This document shows, in pieces, positions 45,543 to 57,899 of a stretch of 64,000 nt of DNA; position 1 is the first letter of the stretch; each line of letters opens with the position of its first letter. The notes under the pieces are model-generated. The model did no database searches. It saw only the letters and a list, made by a program, of their open reading frames with translations, and had not been told where the DNA came from. Made by a program: the position numbers and the translations under genes. Source of the stretch: Isoperla grammatica. Its lineage: Eukaryota > Arthropoda > Insecta > Plecoptera > Perlodidae. The DNA lies in the NCBI GenBank assembly GCA_945910005.1, contig OX246740.1:49822526-49886525 (forward strand). The letters run 5' to 3'.

Positions 45543-47590
45543 AATTGTACATGGATAAAATATATAGTGCTTTTTATGATTTATCATCATCATCCATCTA
45601 TTATGTCGTTAAGTTGCCGTTACTGCGTACAGTAATCATAACTAACTAAATTATAGACCTACAATAGTCGACTCAAATCGATTGTACGTTGAAATTGAGT
45701 TCTTATTAGATGAGCTTATCTGGTCTTGGGATCGATAGCGTTGGAGGAGCGTTCGAAACCCACGTACACACGGGCCAAGTTTATGGATTTTAGTGGGACA
45801 AGTCTTGATAGCTTTGTTGTTAGCTTCGCGACGGTACCTACACGTTGGTAGAACTAGGAGGGTCATACGATACGAACGATATAGATCAGCCTTCAACGGG
45901 ATCTAAACCCACTTATATCGATTCAAATGAATCAGTTTCCAGTCTTTATTCGCGCATTGTGTCGATTATTGTACATAATTTGATGGCAAATTCTTTCATA
46001 GTCAATCACTACTCTTGTACGAAATACACAATGCGTTGTTCATGTGTGACATCCAGTGCTTCGGTTGCTAAAACGCAGCCTATGACTGATTGAAATCTCA
46101 ATAATAATTTATACAATAACTGTACTGTGACCTTTTTATTGGATCAGACAAAATATAATTAATGGGATTCTTGTAGTATTGTATTACAACAATGAAAACA
46201 AATAAGGTTATCTCGTGGATTGATTAAACTATGCTGGTGGCGGATGGAGAAATAGTTACAGACATGAAGCTTGAAGTAAGAAGCAAAACACCTAATTTCG
46301 TTATAAGGTATAGGCGTGTTTTTGTGATTTTTATCTTTAATTCCTTGTATTTATAATTTGTAATTTACATTTGCAATTAAAAATCGTTCCCGCTCATCTT
46401 CTAGCCTCCTAGATCATGTTTAGATCATAAATGATACCAATATGGCTACTGTGGCGTCACGTGAAAACGATGAATAGCAGAATAGGGAATACCGTCTATT
46501 AGTTACTATTAAGTAGAGAATAGGGAATAAAATACTATATTGGCGAGAAAACGCGCGTTCACTATTTACAAGTTCGGCGCTGAAACGTACATCCTACATC
46601 CATTACAGCACGTTGATCATTAGTTATTCCCTCTACTCTACAATTAACACGCGGTTATGTATATAATATTTGCTTTCATTATCAATGTATAATGTAGCTA
46701 TGCACCCGCCCAACCATTTCGCTTTTGTTGGAGGGAATTCTGTCGTAGCGTTTGTTCCTCGTATAGTTACAGTCTCTGGTTACAACGTTATCTGAAGTAT
46801 CTGTTCTGTTTAGTATATGAACGTGTCGATATACAAAGCACATCACAACGGCTACAAACAGCTAATGAGCTGTTGTGCCAGCGGCTTCAGACTGTTGTGT
46901 GTTATGTTATTACGGGGAAAAAGTTAGGTTACACCTTGTGTTGTGTATGAGCTTTGGAAAACAATGGGCTGACGAAGGCCGCGAGCGGTAAGTGTCGCCG
47001 TGAAAACACGGTATATTTATAATCATGCTGGAAATTAACATCTAGGGGGAAATAATGAATAATTATATACGATTTTTTTCCTGTACTAAGGATGTTGCGA
47101 GTGGCTCGTCGTTTTTTGTGTGTGTTTGTTTGTTTGTTTGTCTTGGCGAGAATGGTTCGGCATAAAATTTGCAAAATTTAATATTGGATAATAAGGAAAA
47201 CAAATATTTTAAAAGTCAGATTTTGTGTGAATATTGATTCTTATCAAATTTGTTAGTTTGCATTGAATCAAAACTGGGTGCCACCGTGCCACTCAAAACT
47301 ACCGTAGGCCTGCTTGCATTAATTTGTATAATCCTATCTTAGAAATGTATTTCTCTGGTTATCAAATTTGTACTAGTACCTTCGTCTAACACTGTTTCCG
47401 AAATTTATGGCAGTGACCCAGAATACAGTCGTCCTATTTTATAATCATACTCTGCTGGGTAATAATATTACTTTATATTATAGCATAATGTATTGTTAAA
47501 TAATTGTGCAAAACATAAAGAATCAGTGAATTACATTACATTCCTGTCCTGAGTTTAAACAAACATAATTCGTAACTTTTATTCATTCGA
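45543..47590. other. Gene-free region
   Basis: No supported exon. A short ATG frame ending at a GTAAGA site near 46250-46280 was considered too weak. A (TTTG)n run lies at about 47117-47140. Confidence 0.45.
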
Positions 47591-47833
47591 CTATTAATAT
47601 AAATAAATAAACATAGGTTGAGATTGAGAAATAGAACAATATTGGATAAGAAAAAGTAAAAAAATCATATTTTGGGCGCAACAGCGTCCGTACTTCTTGA
47701 ATATTACTATGGTGAACACACCCACACACACACAGTACCTCCATACTCGTGTGTATTCAGGTAGATATAGGCTACTCAAAGGCATCGCATGCAACCTGTG
47801 ACCAGATAGATAAAGTGTGGAAACCTGATAGTT

Positions 47834-47950
47834 CCGACCGGTCTTCTGGACCGTGGCACCCGACCCAGCCGGCTGGCACACGTCTGCACCTGTCTGCCCC
47901 TTCGCATACCTGACAGCAACCCGCCCTACACACTTGGTCGGGTCATTTAC
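47834..47950 (-). CDS. Possible internal exon on the minus strand
   Basis: On the minus strand the frame reads DVNDPTKCVGRVAVRYAKGQ and then TGADVCQPAGSG. Cys spacing and a GRVxVRYxKG core hint at an extracellular domain, but the match to any family is not good. An acceptor-like CGATTTAG precedes it. Neighbouring exons were not found. Confidence 0.2.
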
Positions 47951-48099
47951 ATCTAAATCGTTTGTGGATAATGAATCACATTTACTGTGACCGATCGGTG
48001 TGATAATGCTCAACCGTGAAGAAAATTTAGGTAGATATTCATTGCAAGCATTTATTTTTGAAATGGGAAACAAGTTTAGTTTGAGTTTATTACCCATTG

Positions 48100-49170
48100 C
48101 ATGATGCTATTTTCTTCGACGTCTTGTTGCATTCGAGTTTAATTCGAAATTTCAAGCATAGGTAAACGAACCTGACGAGACGAGACGAAGGTGTGACGTG
48201 ACGTAACATGATTTAACCATGAAGTTGTAAATAACCCAACTTGGATTAGAAGTGTTGTTTTATGGGGATGGTTCAACTTGCTCACAGTCACACTACTACA
48301 TGACGAGCAGAACGGTGTTGGGTGTTGCAATCGTGGGCACTGACAAAAGGAGCTATAATCACGTAGTAAATAATGTTCATTAAAATAAGAAAAATTTTAT
48401 GATGATTGTAATGATTATTAAACATTAGTGATAGATTTTATTTATAGATTTTTTCACACGAGGTTGTCGCGACGTGTTAAGTGTGGAGAATATGTGGGGG
48501 GGGGGGAGGGGATGCACACCCCACCCTTCCCCCATTTCGACCACAAAGTCACAAACCCAACTTTCCACGGTGGCAAAACCAAATTCTAACAATTTCTTGT
48601 GAATTCAATAGACCATTTAAACACAAAATAAATACATGTGTGCGTATTCGTGTGTGATATTACGTTCCAATCAATGAAATCATCAGAATCCATTACATTG
48701 TTCAGGTATGCGTTAAAAGTAGACGTGTATAGGCCTAATGACCTTAACTATGGGGCCGTGATGTCACACACGACGGGTCACGGAGGTCATTTTGAAATGG
48801 CCTATCTTTGTACGTAATAAAATGCTTAAAAGTTTTCGGAACTTGAAGCCAGTGACAAGTTTAATTAAATTTAATTAAAATTTGCGTTTATGTCTATATT
48901 TTTTAAGGTAGACAAAAAACATGTCTTGGATAGCGAAAAACCATAACGACTGGTATAATGTGTTTTGTTGTTGAACAAATTGAGAGGAGTATAATATCAC
49001 ATGATTCGGTTTACCGGGAATGTTTATATAGCTATAGTTATAAGTAGGGCCACGTGGGAAACGCAAGCCCCGCGGTGGGTTCATCATTTACATTTGAATT
49101 ATGACTATCATAATAACGCTAATCTGTAAATCATATACCTTGCGCGTTGTGTGTGATTAGTTTTTGTGGT
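48100..49170. other. Gene-free region
   Basis: Includes a G-run (48495-48510) and a GATTCGG-free AT-rich stretch. Nothing coding recognised. Confidence 0.5.
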
Positions 49171-49176
49171 CGGACT

Positions 49177-49274
49177 ATGGATCCAAATGATATAATAATG
49201 CGGGGAAGCCGCATGCCGGCCGGCCGGCCACCCAGGCTAATGCACCAAAACCGAAATTACTGTTCTCAGAAAAG
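49177..49274 (+). CDS. Possible first coding exon, MDPNDIIMRGSRMPAGRPPR...
   Basis: An ATG at 49177 opens a frame of 32 codons plus two bases, ending at AAAG|GTAATA. The composition is protein-like (basic, Pro/Arg-rich). The GC-rich palindrome CCGGCCGGCCGG lies inside. No downstream exon found. It could belong to the same transcription unit as 41242 as an alternative start, or be chance. Confidence 0.25.
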
Positions 49275-49640
49275 GTAATAATAATAATAATAATATACTA
49301 CTCGTAGAAGAGGATCTAGTTAGTTCATTATCTTGTACTTCCGCAGTAGTTGATAATGTGCCGGCGACGTCATCAGTGCTGGATTAGTACGGTTGAGAAT
49401 CCTTCGCCGTCGTCAGAAGTGGGATATTTGCGGACGTCGTCAATGTAAAAGCGGTGACGACATGGTTAGTTGTGCGCTGTCATAATCATCATTACCTTTT
49501 CATAGTACGTCGTCAGAAGTGGGATATTATACAGGGTTTTCAGTGTGAGGGTGCATGGTGGTGTCGGACTGTCATAGCTCAAAACCCTTCCATCTTCACC
49601 GCACGTCAATAGAAGAGGGATGTGGCGTCAATTCAGGATG
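49270..49640 (+). repeat. About 100-bp degenerate tandem repeat, 3-4 copies
   Basis: CGTCAGAAGTGGGATATT at about 49411 and 49511, CGTCAATAGAAGAGGGATGT at 49604, and a decayed copy CGTCATCAGTGCTGGATT near 49369. TGTCATAATCATCATTACC and TGTCATAGCTCAAAACCC precede two of them at matching distance. Confidence 0.65.
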
Positions 49641-52280
49641 CCTTCAATTACGTATATCTCTCCCTGCTCTGTTTTTCTTGTACCAGTATATCTAATTGAA
49701 AGCATATATCCTGAATTAACGCAATGAGGTGCATATATGCATTACCTCATTAAACCTTCCTATATCTCAAGAATGACCTCTGTAATTTGGCTCATTAAAC
49801 AACAACACTATACACCCATGGAAACCTATATTAGTCCTGTTACGTTGCATCCCTGAGTGCTTACAATCGATTTTTAATTTATATCCTTCCACCTGGCGTG
49901 CTTGCCTATATTTCTCGAGCCAAGGGCGCATTTATATAGCCATCGATTGAAGTCACTGACCCCTCCTTCCGTACATTAGGTAATTCGTCAGTAACGACGC
50001 TATCGTGCATGCAGTTATCTATAGAAACGTTGTCGATACTGTTCTAGAGAAGAACTTTGCGTTGCATATTTTGTGCGAGACGCTAATCGACACGATGAGC
50101 AGTTGTAATTTGTTACGTTGTGCGCATTGCAGCTGCTTTATTTCATTTTACCCCAGTTCAAGTTCCGAATTCATCAAAAACTTTGTTAATCTCCGATTTA
50201 ATAATTTGAAATTGGTTATATACAATGGTTTCCACAAATATTACTTTCACAATGTTTGATGTTTTGTATACCAAATGAAGTGAGCAGGGTCGTTGCGATC
50301 AAGTGTTGAAGGTGTACATTGAGACGGCGGGAAGAGCACATGCCCCCTCATAAATACAAATAGATCTGACGTAAAGATCAAGTAACTTCAACTAGCTAAT
50401 AGCTACTATACGTACTCGGTACTATAAGTTATAAGTTAATAAAGTAGGTGTATAAATATCTCATGAATTGTACGTTTTTTGGTACTAGAGGTACCAAATT
50501 ATGTGACATACATACATACATATGACATTATGTATGTCATATTGACCATTGATAATGTGTACATTGCGAGACAGTTGCATAGAATTTTATGAATCCTTTC
50601 AACTTATATTTGAAACTGTAAAATATGAATGCAATGTGTAATGTATGTAAAATAGCAAAAATGCTAATTAAAGACACTACTACTACTACTTCTACTGAAA
50701 AACAAAATGAATCATGTTTTTGTAGAATCAAGAACTGCTCTGATAATATCATAACCTATATAGAATCCTCCTCGGGGTGTGAAACACTGCAACAAAGTTC
50801 TTTCAGTATACATTGAGTCCCAGAGTTGCAATTTCCCCTAGTTTCAGATTTCCCAGTGCGCACCAAGTTTTCGAAGTTATAACGGCTATTATTATTATTG
50901 TAATGTTTGCTGCAAAGTTCTCGCTGCTGCACATTTTCTTTGGTTATTATGTACGCGAAGGATGCGCTTTGCAAACTCCCCCCGGAGCTACATTTAAGAA
51001 ATCGGACTGGTTTGTGTGAATTTCTCGGGGAGTTTGTGCTTGTGCAAGATGATGTACGGCATATAATGGCATCTCTCTCCCTCGCCGTATTCTGAGTACC
51101 AGTACGTTTAGTTTCTAGTTAGATTTCAACAGTCACATGGTCATTGGTCATATCTCCTGGACAAGTGTTATATTCTTTGCGTGTATGTCATTTGAGAATT
51201 TCCTAGCATCATATTTATATTGGATAACGGTTTTTTCCCTTTAATTATTTATTGGGTTTCTACTTTCGATTGGGCTATACTTTTGGGAATTGGATAACTT
51301 AGGAACGTGATATATTTATTTGCATAGAAGTCTAGGGTAGTTACGAGTGTTTTTTTCCTGAAGTTACTTTGATCGAAATGCAAGAATTTTTTGTGTCTTC
51401 GATAACAGATTTTTCACTCCTTTTGTTCATTACTATTCCTTCGCCATTATTATGAATGATGTGCTAGACGTCCATATAAAGTTTTACACGTGTAATATAG
51501 TGAACACGGGCTCGTTGTAAATTCATCTGCAGGGCGTGCCATCGTTTATGTGTAAATACGTCGTCGTATGTATCTGAATTCGTTTCGCTTCATCGAATCA
51601 CCTTTAAACCTTGTGGCAGTGTTTTAATCGGCCATTGTGCCCGCGATACATCGTTTCTACGAAAATTGCTCAGCAAGTCTATTAGTGAATGCGCTTAATG
51701 AGCACAATTCTTTGAAATAATTACCTTGTCTTTATAGTCACACAGTTGAGGTGACCACAAGGAACAAAGCGCGCGTCGAATGTTGCGTAATCGGGGTGTT
51801 TGGCTGTTTGAGTCGACTGTGGCTGATTACAGCCAGCATAGTATGCCGCCATATGATCGTAAGCCAAATCCATCAGAAACAGAAACATAAGTGAGAAAGT
51901 AGGAAGATGAGAAATAATGGAGGTCACGTGAGAAGAACAAAAGAGACGCACGAGAGTCCTTTTTGCGGGCACCGGTCACCACGAGGAGGGGCTCACCTCG
52001 ACCGAAGTGTTCGATTACGTTGTCCGTGTCCCCAGACGGGGTTCGAGCGCGGACCCTCTACAATCTACATCTTCTCCTACCTTCATGGGAGGTTGTACGT
52101 TATTCAAGGCCCCCACAGACTCCGATTTCATTCAGTGTTCTGCATGCACACAGATGATTGGACGTGTTCGAGTCTTACGAGTGGGTGGGACTGGAGTTGA
52201 AATCATCGCTGTGACGTCACTGGTAGTACAGTCCGTCGCAGAAACGAGGACCACACATCGTCGCTCCTGACCGACAGCCC
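49641..52280. other. Gene-free region
   Basis: Mostly AT-rich unique sequence. Several overlapping short frames at 51900-52270 have no splice or start support. CATACATACATATGACATTA with TATGTATGTCATA near 50508-50540 is a short inverted repeat. Confidence 0.45.
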
Positions 52281-52284
52281 GCGG

Positions 52285-52375
52285 TGAACTCGTAGCGTTG
52301 TCTCGTTTGAAGGCACCGCGCCGCTGATGGTCGTGGGCTCGAATCCCGGGGTTCTGTACCGACGGTCATCATTCT
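52285..52375 (+). mobile_element. tRNA-like SINE relic
   Basis: GTGGGCTCGAATCCCGGGG near 52336 is B-box-like, inside a stem. An A-box is not clear. Probably a decayed tRNA-derived repeat. Confidence 0.4.
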
Positions 52376-53412
52376 CTCTTATCTTCTCGGATCTGAATGA
52401 ATGCATTTGCAGACACGCAACATGAACACCCACTCATCGATTGAAACGGTTCTCTTATTGTGTTTCTGTTAATGAGTCAATCAAGGCGTATGAGTCAGTC
52501 TTATCAATAGTGTCCGTTAGACTATTTGCTAGGCGTAGTAAGTTATACCTTAATTACATATCCGATTAAAATAATAATTGTCTATAAGTTGATCGGCATA
52601 TTCGGCACGGTCACGGCAAATCCTGTTGTCAACCGTGCAGCTGTATTTGATACAAATAATTTGGTTTCCTATTACGTTTTCATGTACCCATACTTTTTGA
52701 CTTGAAACAGCGATTATTTGCATCCTTTCATAAAAATTGCTAACACTTAAATTACAAATTAATTCAAACACTCACTAATTGACCGCTATTTTGACGAATA
52801 ACTCAAAATAATTATTCACCCACGTGATAATATTTGCTCTAGTCTGAAATTTAAAATAGAGGTCGGTCTGCTTTTGAAAATGGTTGAATATTCAAACGGA
52901 GAAACGTTTTCTATTACCACAGCTGTTTAAAATGTAATTAATTTCTCGTCGAATACCATCGGCACTCGTTGTCGAAACTATTACCTATTCAATGACTCGT
53001 TAATTAATCACAGTCTCGTTTCCCGACCGCTTTACACACAAACACATTCAACGAACACAACGGACGTTGAAATTGATTGATCATAACATTTTAATGCCGT
53101 TGCATTATTGCACCGTGTTGTGTTGTGTTCCCTTGCATTGGATTGTAGTGTTCTCGTTGCATTGCGCGCTCCACTGGGCGCACAATTTAATTAATTCAGG
53201 AGTACTGCGCTTATAGAATGTTGAATGAGAATGTTTTCGTTTTTAATTTAATAGTTATTATACATACATTCATGTCGAATCAAAATAGTATTGGTGCAAT
53301 CCAATGGGCAATGACAATGTTACGAACAATTTACTACTTTGTTTTAGAAGTCTTGTTTGTATTGGGTTATAATTGTTATGTGTTATAGTTTCACGTTCAA
53401 AGCTAATCCAGT

Positions 53413-53516
53413 CGATAAGTCGAACAGAACAATAAGTCGAACAGAACGATAAGTCGAACAGAACGATAAGTCGAACAGAACGATAAGTCGAACAGAACGA
53501 TAAGTCGAACAGAACG
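53413..53516 (+). repeat. 17-bp minisatellite, six copies
   Basis: Perfect tandem units of GATAAGTCGAACAGAAC, the first copies differing by one base. The open frame with FDLSFCSTYRSV repeats on the minus strand is a repeat shadow. Confidence 0.95.
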
Positions 53517-53867
53517 CTGTGTTTATAATCACTGCACACGAGCCAACACATTGATGTAATTTAATTTCTTGTTGTTATTTTGTTGATCATTGAATTAAGT
53601 TGGCGACATCGTTGAAATGAGTTTTAGAATTAACGATAGTTTAAATTGTACTTTTCAACACAATTTTCGTTTAGAATTGTTTTGGAATTAAATTCCTTTT
53701 TTAAAACAACAATTTTCATTCTAATCCAAGTTTATAAACCCATTGGAAAAGTTAAAACACAATTATTGTATACTCTAAAAATACAGTTCTAAATTCAGTT
53801 CAATTACAATCTGTATGCGTATTCGAATTTTAAATCACAAATATAATATTATAATTGGGACCAATAA

Positions 53868-54085
53868 AACTGGGTTACGGTAAGACACGAGGCTCTTAAT
53901 TCAGGAGGTCGTCTGTTCGATGCCGGTCATAGGCAATCCCGACTGAAGATTTCCTTTAATGTATATTTTCTCAATCAAAAAGGGGAATGCTGGGCTTAAG
54001 TCATATACAATCCGAGACACACAACTTGAATGGGATGGGTAACTCTGAGATATTCCATCCTAAGTAACTGTCCTTACACCAGAGT
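53868..54085 (+). mobile_element. tRNA-derived SINE, older copy
   Basis: AGGCTCTTAATTCAGGAGGTCGTCTGTTCGATGCCGG resembles the head of the SINE at 55041, followed by a body with GACTGAAGATTTCC and AACTTGAATGGGATGGG. Diverged, so an old insertion. Confidence 0.65.
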
Positions 54086-54669
54086 GTTTTTCATCGTTTA
54101 AATCATCCGTTTTTTATTAAAAAATATCTATATTGAGTATTAAAAAGTATAAACCATTGATACAAAATTCAATAGCAGTATTTTTTCACTTGTGCCCATA
54201 AAATATGATTGAAAAAATAAAATAAAAAAATGACACACTATGACAGCTTATACATTGTTAGAAGATCGGCAAGTTGTGCTTGGACAGGTTTCCCACGAGA
54301 AATTAATATCGTTATTGACGTACCATGTAGAAATCAATGTCCTGCCACGATCGTTCCTAAATTTGATTCAGTTTTTGGTATCTGCTATAAACCCATAACA
54401 TTCTGTCGCGTGTCCTAAAACAGGTGATGATCATAACAAGGACAGAACCCCAAGCTATAGACTATAGAGAGGAACACAATCATCTTGTACGTGAAAGCGC
54501 TGCACACAGTCGTGACAGAGCCAGGCATGCTTAGCTTATGAGTGACCCTGAGGGCAGCAGCCTAACCGCTATTTACATATTGCGGTACAGCTACGGCCAT
54601 GCTCAGTGCTACCAGCTTACGCTTGCTTACTTTCACTTCGTTTCGTCGTTGGCTGGTGGCGCTACAGTG

Positions 54670-54673
<4 letters not shown>

Positions 54674-54706
<33 letters not shown>
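54674..54706 (+). repeat. (TA)n microsatellite, left flank of the palindrome
   Basis: Pure TA run directly before the inverted repeat at 54719. Confidence 0.95.
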
Positions 54707-54711
<5 letters not shown>

Positions 54712-54718
54712 CTGTAGG

Positions 54719-54974
54719 AGTACTAGGTTCTCGGGTTGCTGTCCACGTAACTTGCTCTCTAGACACTGGTTGCTGGCCCAGAAATGGGCCATTGTCATTG
54801 TCTCGACGTTTCGGCAAAATCGCATTTGCCATCTTCAGGATGATCCGTTGGTTTCAGAGGCTGAAGATGGCAAATGCGATTTTGCCGAAACGTCGAGACA
54901 ATGACACTGGCCCATTTCTGGGCCAGCAACCAGTGTCTAGAGAGCAAGTTACGTGGACAGCAACCCGAGAACCT

Positions 54975-54980
<6 letters not shown>
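54719..54980. mobile_element. Palindromic element with 120-bp arms and hammerhead-like motifs
   Basis: Left arm 54719-54838 and right arm 54861-54980 are exact reverse complements apart from one base (CCATTGTC versus CCAGTGTC). The loop is 22 nt. Both ends touch (TA)n tracts. Next to the loop the arms read CTGAAGATGGCAAATGCG and then ATTTTGCCGAAACGTCGAG on the plus strand (54861 onwards), and the same on the minus strand. CUGANGA, a stem and GAAAC with GUC are the core of hammerhead ribozymes known from Penelope-like elements and retrozymes. One extra U precedes the stem, so catalytic activity is uncertain. Confidence 0.85.
54861..54899 (+). ncRNA. Hammerhead-ribozyme-like motif
   Basis: CTGAAGA, then a stem of GGCAAA with TTTGCC around a short loop, then GAAAC and GTC. 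This fits the CUGANGA...GAAA...UH consensus, with an extra U after the first box and a very short stem III. The mirrored copy is at 54800-54838 on the minus strand. Function not proven. Confidence 0.45.

Positions 54981-55026
<46 letters not shown>
54981..55026 (+). repeat. (TA)n microsatellite, right flank of the palindrome
   Basis: About 22 TA units directly after the inverted repeat, followed by CACACACAC. Confidence 0.95.
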
Positions 55027-55036
<10 letters not shown>

Positions 55037-55040
55037 CGAG

Positions 55041-55290
55041 GAGGAGGTAGCTCAGCGGTGATACTCTTAATTTGAGAGGTCGCCGGTTCGATGCCGTCAA
55101 TCCTGACTGAAGGTCTTCCCCAGTCACAAGGCGAATGATGGAGTTGAATCGTACGAACAGACTTCGGACATTCCTTCTCAACTAGATCTAAACATCCTAA
55201 TTTACCTAGTTGGTCACCTGAAGAGGGACACATGTGACATAGTCGTGGTGTACACACCATAGCAGGGATTACAATTTTAATAAATACTTG
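55041..55290 (+). mobile_element. tRNA-derived SINE, best-preserved copy
   Basis: GGAGGTAGCTCAGCGGTGAT carries the A-box (TAGCTCAGCGG) and GGTCGCCGGTTCGATGCCG the B-box, at tRNA-like spacing. The body has CCTGACTGAAGGTCTTCCCC and GAAGAGGGACACATGTGACA; the tail includes AATAAATAC. Related copies lie at 53868 (plus), 40013 (minus) and 59590 (minus). It sits immediately beside the (TA)n that flanks the palindrome. Confidence 0.88.
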
Positions 55291-55344
55291 TCAGTTTAGT
55301 TCAGCTTTCGTTTGGTGAAGGATAGTTCAATAGTTAATAAAAAT

Positions 55345-55400
55345 GCATTATGGGGGATTCGAACCCACGACCACGTTACAATCCACGGCAGGTTATCGTT
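55345..55400 (-). mobile_element. Antisense tRNA B-box relic
   Basis: GGGGGATTCGAACCCACGACC is the complement of a B-box in stem context. Short relic of another tRNA-derived repeat. Confidence 0.4.
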
Positions 55401-56139
55401 AAAATAACGTTCCTAGCATTACTAATGAGTAATGATAACTCTCAACCTATTAATTGTGTGTATATTATATTATTGTGTGTGTAAATTATTTATCAAGTTA
55501 TTGGGAATATTGTTGGCTGTTATTGTTGGAGCAATTCGTTTCTAATTTTTCTTTTTAATCACAATATCCATTGTGGCAGTGCTCAATCTTTGTGCAGATA
55601 ATGGATTTGTGGTCTTGGTTGCTAATATAACGACTCTGTTAATTCTGCAGGTAAATCTGTGTCGGTTGCTTTCAATCAGTGTCTACTTTCTTAATGTTTA
55701 GATGCTATATTTGAGGCAAATTCCCATTCAGACATTGAAAATTATAATGTATCTATTGTTAGCCGCGTACATTCTCGATTACTCAACGTCTTTCGGTTCG
55801 CTTCTGGTTATTTGTAATATCTTTAGAAGTTCGGAATAGAGCTATTGATCATTCGAGCTCCCTATAGAGAGGCCTTACCATAAAAGGTGGGTTGAATCTT
55901 TATTCAGGAAACACCTTGAGACGTCAATTTTGTAAACACATGTATACTATAATACGATATCGCAGAAGAAAAAAAAAGAAAATTGCTCACACACACACAT
56001 GTACATTCTCAATCCTTTGTGTTTTCTCTATTTTCACGCCGTTGATTGTGTCAAGATAATAAGACTATTGACCTTTGAACTAAGGGTTATAAATCGCATG
56101 TTTTCGGTTTGTGGCGTATACGCTCTGCCATGCACGGAC

Positions 56140-56175
56140 ACGAGCGCCCCCCGGGGGCCGGCCGGGGGCTGGGGA
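56140..56175. repeat. GC-rich palindromic block
   Basis: GCCCCCCGGGGGCCGGCCGG followed by GGGCTGGGG is a dense C/G-only block, partly self-complementary, in AT-rich surroundings. Could be a CpG promoter core, but no gene start is seen nearby. Confidence 0.6.
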
Positions 56176-56654
56176 CTATTAATCAGCGAGCCCCCACGGT
56201 ATACGAGGATGAGAACCAATGAAATGTCGTTATATAGCTAGCTACCGAACAGTCGGCGACGAAGAAAAATCTCATTATCTTTACGCTTTTGCAACGCGTG
56301 CGGAAAAACGGGGGCGTTCACAGTTACTCTTACGCATTTTTCCCTCTCGTAAGGACTTTTCCTTTCAAGATGTATGCTGATTAAATTAGATTGGTTGTAT
56401 TGGTAATTGCGAAATGTTGCTCTTTGGATGAGTGAGTGAATTTGAGTGAAATTTACATAGTACGACTCTTTTAGGTTGAGCTCGTTTATGTCGTGTTCCC
56501 TCTATCTAGTCGCTTCTCGCTATTTACCGACACAAACTGCGCTGGGGTTAAAGGTTCAGTTGACACAAGGTGCAGATAAACTGGGATTTAAAAAAATGTA
56601 AAATTAGATTTCATGGTGCTGCGAATACCAGATAGGGAGAGAGGGTTTTATACT

Positions 56655-56745
56655 GACCTGGACCATGGGATTCGAACTCAGGTCTGTAACGTGACCATCA
56701 TTCTGTGAGAGACCAGGGCTCGAATCAGGTTGTTTTAAACCCACA
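56655..56745 (-). mobile_element. tRNA-like relic, antisense
   Basis: GGGATTCGAACTCAGGTC near 56668 is B-box-like on the minus strand. A second CTCGAATCAGG lies at 56721. Decayed SINE. Confidence 0.35.
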
Positions 56746-56749
56746 AGGC

Positions 56750-57890
56750 TTTCATTGATGTATATTCCTACAGCCTAACGACGAGTATTGATTTTATTTA
56801 TAAAAACCCTTTGATTACATTGAGCTATTTTTGTTTTATAAGGCATTGACTTCGTGGACTGTGTAACGGCCAATGCTGGTGATGTCTACAAAGTAAAATA
56901 ACAAACTTTGAAGCCATCTATCTATCTATGCTGAAAATGTCTGTGAGTAAATAAAGTGTTGCCAATACGAAACCTCAGAATTACAGCCTGGTTTTATGAT
57001 GACATTTTCCGAATATTTGAGTTTTTGGGATGCAAATTGTTCCACCTTTTATATACTATAGCAACCCATGAATGACATAGTATATAGTTTTTTTTTTTTA
57101 ATTTTTTATACACAACGAAGGTTCTATTTGGTTTTCATTAGTATCTCGCTAAGCCAGCCAGAGTTCTATATGACTTTATAGCATGTGTTCTTGATTGCTT
57201 TATAACTCAAACAGCGGGCGTGACTAAAATGTGTGCAAAGCGAGAGATTGAAAGATTGATTGACGGTTGAAACAGAGCGCATGAAAGGGGCATTATAGAT
57301 CAGGATCTTTGGTCGGTATGAGGCTATAGTTACGTTAACTATAACACGTTTTTAACCCTTTAATTTTCTGTGTGTTTTTGAAGGAAATTGGTTATACTCT
57401 GATGTAGAAGGGCATGTTGCTCACCGCGCGGCTGTGTATAGGTATAATGAATCACTTATCAAACCAAATCAATGAAATCAATCAAACTTGACTCCGTCAA
57501 CGGTAATCCAGCTGTGACATCCCACGCCAACACTGCCGACGATAAAACGCTAATCAAACCGAGGAAATGAGAAATGTTTTGTTGGTTCTGTGTATTATGG
57601 AAAATAAAAACTCGCTCGCGCGACTTCAATGGGAAACATTTTTTTCAAATAAATTAACGTATAAAGCGAACTGTTTTTTTTACTTGGGATAATTGAATTT
57701 CCTAATAACGTTAAGTGAAATCTTAATTTTCCGCGTCTTCGCGCTTCGAAATATGAATTACCAGAGTTTCAGAAAGAAAATTCTCGGGATGTCGCGATAA
57801 AAAGTTGGATGTCTTGGTCGTCGTCGTAACTCGTATACAATTTATAAATATCCGCACAAAGTTCATGTACACAAATTATTAGTTCTCAAC
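56750..57890. other. Gene-free region
   Basis: No coding or RNA gene recognised. Confidence 0.5.
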
Positions 57891-57899
57891 TACCCTCCG

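Noticed and set aside
46246..46282. ATG frame ending at a GTAAGA site (MLVADGEIVTDMKLE)
   Set aside because: Too short, with no promoter-like context or acceptor and no linked exon.
51907..52270. Overlapping 64-97 codon frames
   Set aside because: All three frames open together in moderately GC-rich DNA; no splice signals and no recognisable domain.
55041..55110. A functional tRNA gene
   Set aside because: The same head recurs in four dispersed copies with a shared body, which marks a SINE.
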